Shown here one piece after another: positions 25,398 through 33,769 of a stretch of 64,000 bases of DNA. A program made the translations under genes and the position numbers. The notes under the pieces were generated by a model. That model worked only from the letters and a program-made list of their open reading frames with translations, made no database searches and was not told the origin of the DNA. Each line of letters begins with the position of its first letter. Position 1 is the first letter of the stretch. Origin of the DNA: Sva-07 sp963774765 (lineage in GTDB: Bacteria > Actinomycetota > Acidimicrobiia > Acidimicrobiales > Ilumatobacteraceae); the NCBI GenBank assembly GCA_963774765.1, contig CAVZGP010000023.1, positions 1 through 64,000 on the forward strand, read 5' to 3'.

Positions 25398-26654
25398 CTA
25401 TGCCCCGGATCCCGCACCGGACACCGCACGGGCGCTGCGGCTGATTGCGATGCGAAGCGCGAAGAAGGCCAGCAGTGCAGCGACGAGACAGGCTGTCGAC
25501 AGCGGCGTGATGGTTCCGTCGAACTGCCGATCGATCACCGATCCGATCACCGATCCGACCACCATCGGCACCATGCCGAGCAGCGCTGCACCGGACCCCG
25601 CCACATGGCCGAGGGGCACCAATGCTGCGGTGTTCGCGTTGATCATCGTGATCTGGACCGCCATGAGCGCGACCAGCATCAACGGGGCGAAAAGCGCGAA
25701 CGATGGCAAGCCGTCGGTCACGAGCGCGACGACGAGCATCAACGCCGATGCGACGACGAAGGCCCCGGACGTCACCATCAGCATTCGATCGAGACCGACG
25801 CGGCGAACCACCCGTCCATTCGTGATCGCGGCGGCAGCGAGGCCGACCGCCATGGCCCCGAAGATGATCGGGAACCAGTCGCCGAGGTCGAACACCGTGT
25901 CGAACAGGTTCTCCGACGACGCGAGATACGACAGGAAGACGCCGTTGGCGAACGTGAGCGCGGCGAGGAACGCGATCGATCCCGGTGTGGTGAACACGAT
26001 CTTCCAGCTCGCCCCGACCTCGCGGACGCTGAGCGACCGACGTCGTTCAGGCGGCAGTGTCGCCGGCAGTCGCATCGAGAGCGCGAACACGACGGTTCCG
26101 ACCGCCACACACATCCACACCGAGTAGCGCCACGACCCCAGCGCCACCATGGCCGCACCCGCGCTGGGTGCGACCATCGGCACCAGGAGGAAGATCGCCA
26201 TGATGTTCGACATCTGGCGAGCCATCTCTTCGCCCTGGAAGGCGTCGCGGATCATCGCGGTGACGGCGACGCGCGGCCCGGCAGCGCCGAACCCCCAGAC
26301 GAATCGTGCGAGGGCCATCGTCGCCAGCGTCGGTGCGAGCGCTGTCCCGACCGCTCCGACGATGTAGATGATGACCCCACCCCACAACACCGGCCGACGG
26401 CCGAAGCGGTCCGCGAGCAGTCCGGCGGGAAGCTGGCCGAGACCGAGACCGATGATGAAGGCGGTCACGAGCACGGCGACATCGGTCGCGTCCGGATCGA
26501 GACCGAGCTGGCCCCGGATCGAGTCGAATGCCGGGAGCATCGAGTCGATCGCCAACGCGGTCATCGCCATGGCGAGCGACATCACCACGGTGAACGCAGC
26601 CGAACCGGGACGCAACGTCCTGGTTGGGGTCGATTCGAGCGTGATGGCGGTCAC
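25398..26654 (-). CDS. MFS drug exporter, Bcr/CflA-like
   Basis: About 418 residues with 12 predicted transmembrane segments. After a short N-terminus come the first helix (FTVVMSLAMAMTALAIDSML), GLGLGQLPAGLLADRFGRRP with the MFS A-loop motif between helices 2 and 3, and motif C-like FVWGFGAAGPRVAVTAMIRD. It resembles DHA1-type proton antiporters for drugs or metabolites, with unknown substrate. The frame is open to a TTG at 26687, but GTG at 26654 follows a TAGCCT box by 8 bases, as in leaderless genes, and I prefer it. Divergent from the amidohydrolase gene, so a functional link is possible. Confidence 0.85.
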   Translation of the reverse strand: MTAITLESTPTRTLRPGSAAFTVVMSLAMAMTALAIDSMLPAFDSIRGQLGLDPDATDVAVLVTAFIIGLGLGQLPAGLLADRFGRRPVLWGGVIIYIVGAVGTALAPTLATMALARFVWGFGAAGPRVAVTAMIRDAFQGEEMARQMSNIMAIFLLVPMVAPSAGAAMVALGSWRYSVWMCVAVGTVVFALSMRLPATLPPERRRSLSVREVGASWKIVFTTPGSIAFLAALTFANGVFLSYLASSENLFDTVFDLGDWFPIIFGAMAVGLAAAAITNGRVVRRVGLDRMLMVTSGAFVVASALMLVVALVTDGLPSFALFAPLMLVALMAVQITMINANTAALVPLGHVAGSGAALLGMVPMVVGSVIGSVIDRQFDGTITPLSTACLVAALLAFFALRIAISRSARAVSGAGSGA

Positions 26655-26721
26655 CCGACCAGAGGCTAGGTGGACGATCCCGATCAACGTCGTCCGGTTC
26701 AGCGCAGACAGGCCGGTTCGT

Positions 26722-26727
26722 TACGGT
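26722..26727 (+). promoter_or_regulatory. Candidate leaderless -10 box of the amidohydrolase
   Basis: TACGGT lies 6 bases before the ATG at 26734 and no ribosome binding site is present. That spacing would place the transcription start at or next to the start codon. No convincing -35 is seen. Confidence 0.4.
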
Positions 26728-26733
26728 TGGCGC

Positions 26734-28491
26734 ATGCACGATCTGGTGATCCGCAACGCGACGCTGGTCGACGGCACCGGTGAGGGGCGTCGTCTCGCCG
26801 ACATCGCCGTCGACGGCGAGCGCATCACCGCCGTCGGGCACCGCGACGGATCGACAGGCGATGGCGACCCCATCGACGGCGGTCGCCGGGAGATCGACGC
26901 CGACGGGCTGTTGGCCACGCCCGGCTGGGTCGACATCCACACCCACTACGACGGCCAGGTCACCTGGGATCCCGACGTCGCTCCGTCGTCGGTCAACGGC
27001 GTCACCTCGATCCTGCTCGGCAACTGCGGGGTCGGATTCGCCCCGGTCAGGCCCGACCAGCACGACTTCCTGATCGAGTTGCTCGAAGGCGTCGAGGACA
27101 TCCCGGGTACCGCACTCAGCGAAGGCATGACGTGGGGATGGGAATCGTTTCCCGAGTACCTCGACCTGCTCGACCGTCTGCGCTGGACCGTCGATGTCGG
27201 CACCCAGGTCCCCCACGCAGCACTTCGCACCTACGTCATGGGCGATCGCGGTGCCGACGTCGAGGCCACCGCCACCGTCGACGAGATCGCGAAGATGTCA
27301 CAGCTGTGCGAGGAGGCCATCCGCGCGGGCGCCTTGGGCTTCACGACGTCGCGAACCTACGTCCACCGAACGTCACGGGGCCAACAGATCGGCACGCTGC
27401 GCGCCAGCGCCGACGAGGTGCTCGGCATCGCGACCGCTCTGCAACGCGCCGGCACCGGCGTGATCCAACTCATCTCCGACGCCTACCAGTCGACCGACGA
27501 GGAACTCGTCGCCCACGAGATCGAACTCCTCGGACGAATCGCCACCGAGGTCGGCCGGCCGCTGAGCTTCACCGTGCAACAGAACGACGATGCGCCGAAC
27601 CGGTTCCGCCAACTGCTCGGCGCGATCGACGAGTGGAACGCCGCCGGCGCCGACGTCAAGGCCCAGGTGGCGGTGCGCCCCATCGGCGTGTTGGTCGGGC
27701 TCCAGGCCACCGCCAACCCGTTCATGTTCTGCCCGTCGTACCGCCAGCTGCACGCGCTCTCCCATGCGGAGCGGTTGGTTCGCCTGCGCGACCCGGATGT
27801 CCGCCGGACGTTGATCCAAGAACACGCAGCGTCCAGCCCGGAGGGATTCGTCGGCATCCTGCACTCGGGCTACGACCGGATGTACCCGCTGTCGGATCCC
27901 CCGAACTACGAGCCGACACCGGCAGACAGCGTCGCGGGCCGCGCCGCTGCCATCGGCGCCGCACCCGACGAACTCCTCTACGACCTGTTGCTCGACGATG
28001 ACGGCGGCCGCCTGCTCTACATCCCACTGATGAACTACGCCCGGGGCGACCTCGCCGACGTGCGTGAGATGCTGACGTCACCGAACGCGATGTTCGGCCT
28101 GTCCGATGCCGGTGCCCATTGCAACTCGATCTGCGACGGCAGCTTCCCCACCACCGCCATCACCCACTGGACCCGCGACCGCGACCGCGGTGAACAACTG
28201 ACCCTCGAGTACGTCGTGCACCAACAGACCCAACGCACCGCCCACCACGTCGGCTGGACCGACCGCGGCGTGATCGCACCAGGGATGCTCGCCGATCTCA
28301 ACGTGATCGACCATGCACGCCTCACGCTGCACCCGCCGACACTCGTCGCCGACCTGCCCGCCGGCGGCACCCGGCTGATGCAGGCTGCCGACGGCTACGT
28401 CGCGACCGTCAAGCGTGGTGCGGTGATCGCCGAGGGCGGCGAGCTCACCGGCGCCCGGCCCGGACGCCTCCAGCGCGGACAGGCCTCCTGA
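26734..28491 (+). CDS. D-aminoacylase-type amidohydrolase
   Basis: 585 residues of the metal-dependent amidohydrolase superfamily, closest in style to N-acyl-D-amino-acid deacylases. The N-terminal beta-sandwich has LVIRNATLVDGTGEGRRLAD. The barrel begins PGWVDIHTHYDGQVTWDP with the HxH metal ligands, then NGVTSILLGNCGVGFAPVRP with a Cys as in the D-aminoacylase zinc site. GALGFTTSRTYVHRT, the FTVQQN segment and GLSDAGAHCNSICDG carrying a metal Asp follow, with RGVIAPGMLADLNVID for the return to the sandwich. It would hydrolyse an N-acyl D-amino acid or a related cyclic amide. It is followed directly by two copies of the 31-bp repeat. Confidence 0.85.
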   Translation: MHDLVIRNATLVDGTGEGRRLADIAVDGERITAVGHRDGSTGDGDPIDGGRREIDADGLLATPGWVDIHTHYDGQVTWDPDVAPSSVNGVTSILLGNCGVGFAPVRPDQHDFLIELLEGVEDIPGTALSEGMTWGWESFPEYLDLLDRLRWTVDVGTQVPHAALRTYVMGDRGADVEATATVDEIAKMSQLCEEAIRAGALGFTTSRTYVHRTSRGQQIGTLRASADEVLGIATALQRAGTGVIQLISDAYQSTDEELVAHEIELLGRIATEVGRPLSFTVQQNDDAPNRFRQLLGAIDEWNAAGADVKAQVAVRPIGVLVGLQATANPFMFCPSYRQLHALSHAERLVRLRDPDVRRTLIQEHAASSPEGFVGILHSGYDRMYPLSDPPNYEPTPADSVAGRAAAIGAAPDELLYDLLLDDDGGRLLYIPLMNYARGDLADVREMLTSPNAMFGLSDAGAHCNSICDGSFPTTAITHWTRDRDRGEQLTLEYVVHQQTQRTAHHVGWTDRGVIAPGMLADLNVIDHARLTLHPPTLVADLPAGGTRLMQAADGYVATVKRGAVIAEGGELTGARPGRLQRGQAS

Positions 28492-28493
28492 AC

Positions 28494-28558
28494 GGTCCTC
28501 CCCGGCCCCGTCCCCGCCCGGACCTCGGGTCCTCCCCGGCCCCGTCCCCGGTAGGACC
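28494..28558. repeat. Tandem doublet of the 31-bp dispersed repeat
   Basis: Copies at 28494-28524 and 28528-28558 are separated by 3 bases. The first is identical to the copy inside maf. The second ends GGTAGGACC, intermediate between the maf and alr versions. The doublet starts 2 bases after the amidohydrolase stop and ends 27 bases before the next start, so it occupies most of that gap and may form an RNA hairpin. Confidence 0.88.
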
Positions 28559-28585
28559 CGAGGTCGCATCGATTGGGCCGGGGAC

Positions 28586-29182
28586 GTGAGTGACTTCGTC
28601 GCTGCGCTCGCCGTTGCCTTCGGTGTCGTCTTCGTCGCCGAACTCGGCGACAAGACCCAACTGCTCGCACTCGACTTCGGGGCGCGGTACTCGCTGCGCA
28701 CCGTCGCGATCGGTCTCACGCTCGGCTACGGCGCCGCCAACATCGTCGCCACGATCGTCGGTGGTCTCCTCGGCGCCGCGCTCCCCGACCGGCCCATCCA
28801 GATCATCGGTGGATTCGTCTTCCTCGGATTCGCAGGGTTCGCACTCCGTCGCGCTGTGTCGGGTCAAGTTGAAGGGGACCAGGGGGAGCACCCAACGACC
28901 GTTCGAGGCACGAGCACCGTGGCGGTGATCGCCTCCATCGCTTCGCTGATCGCGGTGGCCGAGACGGGCGACAAGACCCAGATCGCCACGGCCACGCTTG
29001 CCTCCCAGTCTGCGCCCGTCGGGGTGTGGATCGGAGCAACGCTCGGTGCTGCGTCGAGCGGGATGGTCGGGGCGATCGCCGGGAATCTGATCGGCGACCG
29101 CATCCCCGCTCGTGCCCTCCAGTTCGCGTCGGCGGCGCTGTTCAGCCTGTTCGGCGTGGCGATGCTCGCCGGCTGGTTCTGA
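28586..29182 (+). CDS. GDT1/UPF0016 (TMEM165) family cation transporter
   Basis: 198 residues forming two repeats of three transmembrane helices. Each repeat carries the family ExGDK(T/S) motif: FVAELGDKTQLLAL at about residues 16-29 and AVAETGDKTQIATATL at about 124-139. The repeats are joined by a hydrophilic loop (about 97-110). Members export Mn2+ and/or Ca2+; the ion is not deducible here. GTG start at 28586. The 3' end overlaps the convergent TetR gene by 41 bases. Confidence 0.9.
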   Translation: MSDFVAALAVAFGVVFVAELGDKTQLLALDFGARYSLRTVAIGLTLGYGAANIVATIVGGLLGAALPDRPIQIIGGFVFLGFAGFALRRAVSGQVEGDQGEHPTTVRGTSTVAVIASIASLIAVAETGDKTQIATATLASQSAPVGVWIGATLGAASSGMVGAIAGNLIGDRIPARALQFASAALFSLFGVAMLAGWF

Positions 29183-29825
29183 TCCTCACGGGGTGGGCGC
29201 GCGCGAGCAGTTCGCCACGCAGAAGGGCCCGGATGGCGTCGATCGCACAGCGGTGTTGAGCGGTTCCTTGTGACGTTCCTTCGGTGAGTCCGATCAGCAT
29301 GATCCGGATGAACTCGACCATGCGCTCGCGGTCGCCAGGACGCACCTCACCCGTGGCGAGGCCGTTGTCGACGACAGCAACGAAGAACCCGTCTCGTGCT
29401 GCGTCCGCTCGAGCCAGACGACGTGCGATCTCGGGATAGCGTCGCATGTCGTTGCGCACCGTGCCGACGAAGAGCGCCAGCGACGGGTCCTCGATGTTCA
29501 TCGCATGCGCGGCCTCGAGCATGCCTTCGAACTGGCCGAGGAACGTGTCCGATGCCTCGACCGCCTCGACGAACCGGCCGTAGACCTGTCGCTGCATGTC
29601 GTGGTGAACGGCGACGTACAGGTCGAGCTTCGACTCGACGTAGTGGTACAGCGCTCCCGTGGTGATGCCCGACGCCGACGCCAGTTCCTTGTTGGTGACA
29701 CCGCCGTAGCCCCGCTCGGCGAACAGCCGCCGAGCGTTGTCGATGATCGCCCGGCGGGTGTCGGCGGAATCGGTCGCCGGCGGCCGCCCCCGCCGTCGTG
29801 CCCCCGCCGCTCCCCCATCGACCAT
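29142..29825 (-). CDS. TetR-family transcriptional regulator
   Basis: 227 residues. The N-terminal helix-turn-helix (about residues 20-68) reads RAIIDNARRLFAERGYGGVT then NKELASASGITTGALYHYVE, with a KLDLYVAVHH continuation typical of TetR. The C-terminal ligand domain is generic, so the effector is unknown. A basic, proline-rich head (ARRRGRPPATD) precedes it. Candidate targets are the neighbouring GDT1-family, amidohydrolase or MFS genes, but this is inference only. Confidence 0.9.
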   Translation of the reverse strand: MVDGGAAGARRRGRPPATDSADTRRAIIDNARRLFAERGYGGVTNKELASASGITTGALYHYVESKLDLYVAVHHDMQRQVYGRFVEAVEASDTFLGQFEGMLEAAHAMNIEDPSLALFVGTVRNDMRRYPEIARRLARADAARDGFFVAVVDNGLATGEVRPGDRERMVEFIRIMLIGLTEGTSQGTAQHRCAIDAIRALLRGELLARAHPVRIRTSRRASPRRTG

Positions 29826-29891
29826 CTCGCGAGTATGACGGCCGACACCTGCCCGTGTGCCACCGGAGCGACATCGCGTTCGCCGAACCCG

Positions 29892-29966
29892 ATCTGCGCC
29901 CCTGGCGTCCCGGAATCCGGGACGGAGGGGGCGCAGATGCCGTCATGGGACGCAGGGGGCGCAGAT
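29892..29966 (-). repeat. Large inverted repeat downstream of adk
   Basis: ATCTGCGCCCC (29892) pairs with GGGGCGCAGAT (ending 29938), and the inner arms CGTCCCGG and CCGGGACG pair around AAT. The right arm is then repeated in part at 29947-29966 (GGGACGCAGGGGGCGCAGAT). It lies 9 bases past the adk stop and is the probable 3' end structure of the S10-spc operon, although there is no T-run. The central core is shared with 9324-9338. Confidence 0.7.
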
Positions 29967-29974
29967 CGTTCAGG

Positions 29975-30640
29975 TCACAGCGCGTTGCGGTTGGCTTCGA
30001 CGGCCTTCACGAGCCGATCGAACACCGCGTCGGGGTGACCGATGCCGTTGATCACCACGAGGCGGTTCTGGTCGCCGTAGTGCTTGATCAACGGGAACGT
30101 CTGCTCCTCGTACAGATCGAGACGACGGTTCACCGACTCCGGGGTGTCGTCGGCGCGTTGTTGCACGTCACCGCCGCACACATCACAGATCCACGGGTCC
30201 GGGTCGCTGCCCGCCGAGGTGTAGTTCGTGCCACAGTCGCGACACACCCGACGGGCCGAGATCCGCTCCAACACGATCTCTCGTGGAACGTTCAGATCGA
30301 GGACCACATCGATCGGGCGGTTGTCGGCGATCGCGTCGAGGGCGTCGGCCTGTTCGATGGTTCGCGGGAAGCCGTCGAGGATGTAGCCGCGGGTCGATGC
30401 ATCCGGCGCTGACAACCGCTGGTCGACCAGGCCGATCATGATCTCGTCGCCGACGAGACCGCCGGCATCCATCACCTGCTTGGCCATCAGCCCGAGCTCG
30501 GTGCCTTCCCGGACGGCGGCGCGCAGCATGTCGCCGGTCGAAATGTGTGGTACGACGAAGTGGCGTGACAACCGCACGCATTGCGTGCCCTTGCCGGCAC
30601 CCTGTCGCCCGAGGATGATGAGGCGGGCGCCGGGGATCAC
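29975..30640 (-). CDS. adk: Adenylate kinase
   Basis: 221 residues. P-loop GRQGAGKGTQ (about 11-20), AMP site HISTGDMLRAAV, GYILDGFPRT, and a zinc-type LID with CRDC and CDVC pairs (RRVCRDCGTNYTS ... WICDVCGG). RADDTPESVNRRL follows. It interconverts AMP, ADP and ATP. GTG start, 8 bases after secY. The usual next gene map (methionine aminopeptidase) is absent; adk is the last gene of the operon here. Confidence 0.96.
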   Translation of the reverse strand: MIPGARLIILGRQGAGKGTQCVRLSRHFVVPHISTGDMLRAAVREGTELGLMAKQVMDAGGLVGDEIMIGLVDQRLSAPDASTRGYILDGFPRTIEQADALDAIADNRPIDVVLDLNVPREIVLERISARRVCRDCGTNYTSAGSDPDPWICDVCGGDVQQRADDTPESVNRRLDLYEEQTFPLIKHYGDQNRLVVINGIGHPDAVFDRLVKAVEANRNAL

Positions 30641-30647
30641 GGCCGAC

Positions 30648-31970
30648 CTACTTGAGGAATCCCTCGTAGTTGCGCAGCGTGAGCTGACTGTCGATCTGGC
30701 GCATCAGTTCGAGCGCCACGCCGACGGAGATCAGCACGCTGGTGCCCGCGAATCCGAAGGTCCTCACATTCGCGATGATCAGCAGGATGTACGGCAGGAC
30801 CGCGACGATGGCGATGAACACCGCTCCGGGCAGGGTGATCCGGTTGACGGCCTTGGCGAGGTATCGCTCGGTCTGCGGGCCGGGACGCACGCCCGGGATG
30901 AATCCGCCCTGGCGACGCAGCTGGTCGGCTTGGCGCACTGGGTCGAAGGCGATCGAGTTGTAGAAGTACGCGAAGGCGATGATCATCAACGCGAAGAGCG
31001 TGATGTACACGAAGTTCTGCGGGTTGACGATGTACTTGTCGACGAACGAAGCGATCTCGCCTCGCCAGCCTTCGCCCGAGCCCAGGAACTGCGAGAAGAT
31101 CACCGGCAGGAGCAGGATCGAGCTGGCGAAGATGATCGGGATCACGCCGGACTGGTTGACCTTGAGCGGGATGTAGGTGTTCTGGCCGCCCATCATCCTG
31201 CGGCCCACCACACGTTTGGCGAACTGCACCGGAATCCGGCGTTGGCCGAGTTCGACGTACACGACCGCGATGATGATGCCGATCGTCAGGAGGACCATCG
31301 CCGTGAACCAGAACGGACCGTTCAGCTGGAGAATGCTCCAGAACCCGCCGGGCAGGCTGGAGACGACGGAAGCGAAGATGATCATCGACATGCCGTTGCC
31401 GATGCCGCGCTGGCTGATCAGCTCGGCCATCCACATCAACACGGCGGTGCCGGCGACGAGCGACGGAATGATCAGGTACCCGCGAGGCCAGACCCCATCG
31501 GGCAGCAGCGGCACCGTGGGTGCGGCGCTCGCGGCGGAGAAGAACGCTGTCCCTCGGCCCGTACCGAAGATGAACACGAGACCGGTTGCCTGCAGCGTGG
31601 CGAGGCCGATCGTGACGTAGCGCGTGTACTGGGTGATCTTGCGCTGGCCGACCGCACCTTCGTTCTGCAGTTCCTCGAGCTTCGGGATCACCACGCCGAG
31701 CACCTGCATGATGATGCTGGCCGTGATGTACGGCATGATGCCGAGCGCGAAGATCGAGAAGCTCTCGAAGGCGCCGCCGGAGAACAGGTTCAAGAACCCC
31801 AGTGCCCCCTGCTGGCCCGCGGACTCACGGAGCTGCTCAATGGCGATCGGGTCGACACCCGGAACGCGGATGAAGACGCCGATGCGGTAGACGGCCACCA
31901 TGACCACGACGAACAAGAGCTTGTTGCGAAGGTCGTGGACCCTCCAGATGTTCGCCAGCTGCGACAACAC
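30648..31970 (-). CDS. secY: Protein translocase subunit SecY
   Basis: 440 residues with ten predicted transmembrane helices. Family blocks include AVYRIGVFIRVPGVDP at the first helix, FSIFALGIMPYITASIIMQV, TRYVTIGLATLQATG, GIGNGMSMIIFASVVSSLP, VVGRRMMGGQNTYIPLKVNQ with the cytosolic loop that contacts SecA and the ribosome, and GGFIPGVRPG. Forms the channel for secreted proteins. Located between rplO and adk. Confidence 0.97.
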   Translation of the reverse strand: MLSQLANIWRVHDLRNKLLFVVVMVAVYRIGVFIRVPGVDPIAIEQLRESAGQQGALGFLNLFSGGAFESFSIFALGIMPYITASIIMQVLGVVIPKLEELQNEGAVGQRKITQYTRYVTIGLATLQATGLVFIFGTGRGTAFFSAASAAPTVPLLPDGVWPRGYLIIPSLVAGTAVLMWMAELISQRGIGNGMSMIIFASVVSSLPGGFWSILQLNGPFWFTAMVLLTIGIIIAVVYVELGQRRIPVQFAKRVVGRRMMGGQNTYIPLKVNQSGVIPIIFASSILLLPVIFSQFLGSGEGWRGEIASFVDKYIVNPQNFVYITLFALMIIAFAYFYNSIAFDPVRQADQLRRQGGFIPGVRPGPQTERYLAKAVNRITLPGAVFIAIVAVLPYILLIIANVRTFGFAGTSVLISVGVALELMRQIDSQLTLRNYEGFLK

Positions 31971-32020
31971 TCAGAACACTCCTGTGCGGTGGGGGATGGT
32001 GGGTGGACGGACGATGCAGA

Positions 32021-32533
32021 TCAGCGGTTGGCGAACTGGTTGCCCTTGACGGCGGGCCGACCGGCCTTTCCTTCCTCGCGGAAGGGAAGTTCGATCAGGG
32101 TCACCGTACCGCCTGCGGCCGTGACGGCAGCTTCAGCGGCAGCAGAGATCGCGTGCACGTGGAGGTCGACCTTGGTCGAGATCTCGCCACGGGCGAGCAC
32201 CTTCACGAACGACTTCTTGCGGACGACGCCGTTGGCCACCAGGACCTCGGGGTTGACCGTCGTCTCGCCGGTCGCCTCGACGAGTGCGCTGAGCGCATCG
32301 AGGTTGACGGCCTGATACTCGACGCGGAACGGGTTGTTGAACCCCTTCAGCTTCGGCACGCGCTGCTTCAGTGGCGTCTGGCCACCTTCGAAACCGCGTG
32401 CAACCGTGTTGCGGGCGCGCTGGCCCTTGCTGCCACGCCCGGCGGTCTTGCCGCCCTTGCCGCCGGTACCGCGACCGACGCGCTTCGCGTTCTTCTTGGC
32501 GCCGGGTGCCGGCGCGAGGTCATGGACCTGCAT
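32021..32533 (-). CDS. rplO: Large ribosomal subunit protein uL15
   Basis: 170 residues, starting MQVHDLAPAPGAKKNAKRVG, then GRGTGGKGGKTAGRGSKGQR, the glycine- and arginine-rich rRNA-binding extension, and EGGQTPLKQRVPKLKGFNNP. Late-assembly 50S protein. 50 bases separate it from secY. Confidence 0.96.
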   Translation of the reverse strand: MQVHDLAPAPGAKKNAKRVGRGTGGKGGKTAGRGSKGQRARNTVARGFEGGQTPLKQRVPKLKGFNNPFRVEYQAVNLDALSALVEATGETTVNPEVLVANGVVRKKSFVKVLARGEISTKVDLHVHAISAAAEAAVTAAGGTVTLIELPFREEGKAGRPAVKGNQFANR

Positions 32534-32536
32534 GGG

Positions 32537-32737
32537 TCAGCTCTCCTTCTTGGCGACGTCGGACACCTCGAGCAGGTGTGGGACCCTGGCGATCATGCCG
32601 CGGATCTCCGGACGGTCGGGCAGGGTGTTGGTCGAGCCGATCCTGCCCAGGCCGAGTGCGCGCAACGTACCGCGGTGCTTGGGCTTGGTGCCGATCGACG
32701 ACTTGATCTGCGTGACGGTGATGGTCGACTCGCTCAT
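32537..32737 (-). CDS. rpmD: Large ribosomal subunit protein uL30
   Basis: 66 residues, MSESTITVTQIKSSIGTKPK, then LRALGLGRIGSTNTLPDRPE, typical of L30. The ATG overlaps the rpsE TGA, so the two are coupled. Confidence 0.94.
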   Translation of the reverse strand: MSESTITVTQIKSSIGTKPKHRGTLRALGLGRIGSTNTLPDRPEIRGMIARVPHLLEVSDVAKKES

Positions 32738-33390
32738 TCGGCACCCCCGGTGGTGGCGGCCGCACCGGAATGGCTCTTCTGGCGCTCGTTGTAGGCCTTC
32801 AGCAGACCCTTGGGCACGAAGTCCTCGGCAGGGAGACCGCGGCGAGCCGCGATCTCGTCGGGGCGCTGCAACGACTTGAGGCCGGCCACGGTCGCACGGG
32901 CGACGTTGATGTGGTTGGCCGAGCCGAGCGACTTGCACAGCACGTCATGGACACCGGCCTCTTCGAGGATGACGCGGGCGGCGCCACCAGCGATGACTCC
33001 GGTACCGGGCGCGGCAGGCTTCATCATGACCTTGCCGCCGCCGGTGGTGCCGAGGACGGGGTGAATGATCGTGCTGCCGGCCATCGGAACCTCGAACAAG
33101 TTGCGCTTGGCTTCCTCGGTGCCCTTCTGGATGGCGAGCGGGACTTCCTTGGCCTTGCCGTAGCCGAGGCCGACACGGCCGTTGCCGTCGCCGACCACCA
33201 CGAGCGCGGTGAAGGAGAACCGACGACCGCCCTTGACCACCTTGGCCACACGATTGATGGTGATGACGCGCGACTCGCGCAGCCCGCTGTCGTCGCCGTC
33301 GCGGCTGTCACGACCGTCACGCCCGCGGTTGTCGCGGCTGTCGCGACCACCGCCGCGATTGTCGCCGGGATTGTTGGTGGGGAATGCCAT
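32734..33390 (-). CDS. rpsE: Small ribosomal subunit protein uS5 with Arg/Asp/Gly-rich N-terminal extension
   Basis: 218 residues against about 165-200 for most S5. The first 38 residues are low complexity (NNPGDNRGGGRDSRDNRGRD, then GRDSRDGDDSG). The S5 double-stranded RNA-binding domain follows (ESRVITINRVAKVVKGGRRF, ALVVVGDGNGRVGLGYGKA) and then the C-terminal domain (PVLGTTGGGKVMMKPAAPGT, LGSANHINVARAT). It helps fidelity and mRNA entry. Overlaps rplR and rpmD by a few bases. Confidence 0.96.
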   Translation of the reverse strand: MAFPTNNPGDNRGGGRDSRDNRGRDGRDSRDGDDSGLRESRVITINRVAKVVKGGRRFSFTALVVVGDGNGRVGLGYGKAKEVPLAIQKGTEEAKRNLFEVPMAGSTIIHPVLGTTGGGKVMMKPAAPGTGVIAGGAARVILEEAGVHDVLCKSLGSANHINVARATVAGLKSLQRPDEIAARRGLPAEDFVPKGLLKAYNERQKSHSGAAATTGGAE

Positions 33391-33758
33391 CAGAACTCCA
33401 GTCCTGCTTCACGGGCGGCGGACGCCACGGCGGCGATCCGGCCGTGGTAGGCGAACCCACCGCGGTCGAACACGACCTTGTCGACACCGGCGGCCTTGGC
33501 ACGCTCGGCGATCAGTTGGCCGACGCGGGAGGCCGCCTCGACGCTCGAGCCCGAGCCTGCAGCGCGCAGGTCGGCCTCGTTGGTGGACGCAGCGACCAGC
33601 GTGGTACCAGCATCATCGTCGATGACCTGCACCGACAAGTGCTTGTTCGACCGGAACACGGCCAGACGAGGACGTGCGGCGGTGCCGTGGATCTTCTTGC
33701 GGACGCGACGGTGGCGGCGGATGCGGCCACTGCGGCGTGCTTCGGCGATCTTGGTCAT
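33390..33758 (-). CDS. rplR: Large ribosomal subunit protein uL18
   Basis: 122 residues: RIRRHRRVRKKIHGTAARPR, LAVFRSNKHLSVQVIDDDAG and FDRGGFAYHGRIAAVASAAR, the standard L18 blocks that bind 5S rRNA. Follows rplF by 11 bases and overlaps the rpsE start. Confidence 0.96.
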   Translation of the reverse strand: MTKIAEARRSGRIRRHRRVRKKIHGTAARPRLAVFRSNKHLSVQVIDDDAGTTLVAASTNEADLRAAGSGSSVEAASRVGQLIAERAKAAGVDKVVFDRGGFAYHGRIAAVASAAREAGLEF

Positions 33759-33769
33759 GGGACGCTCCG

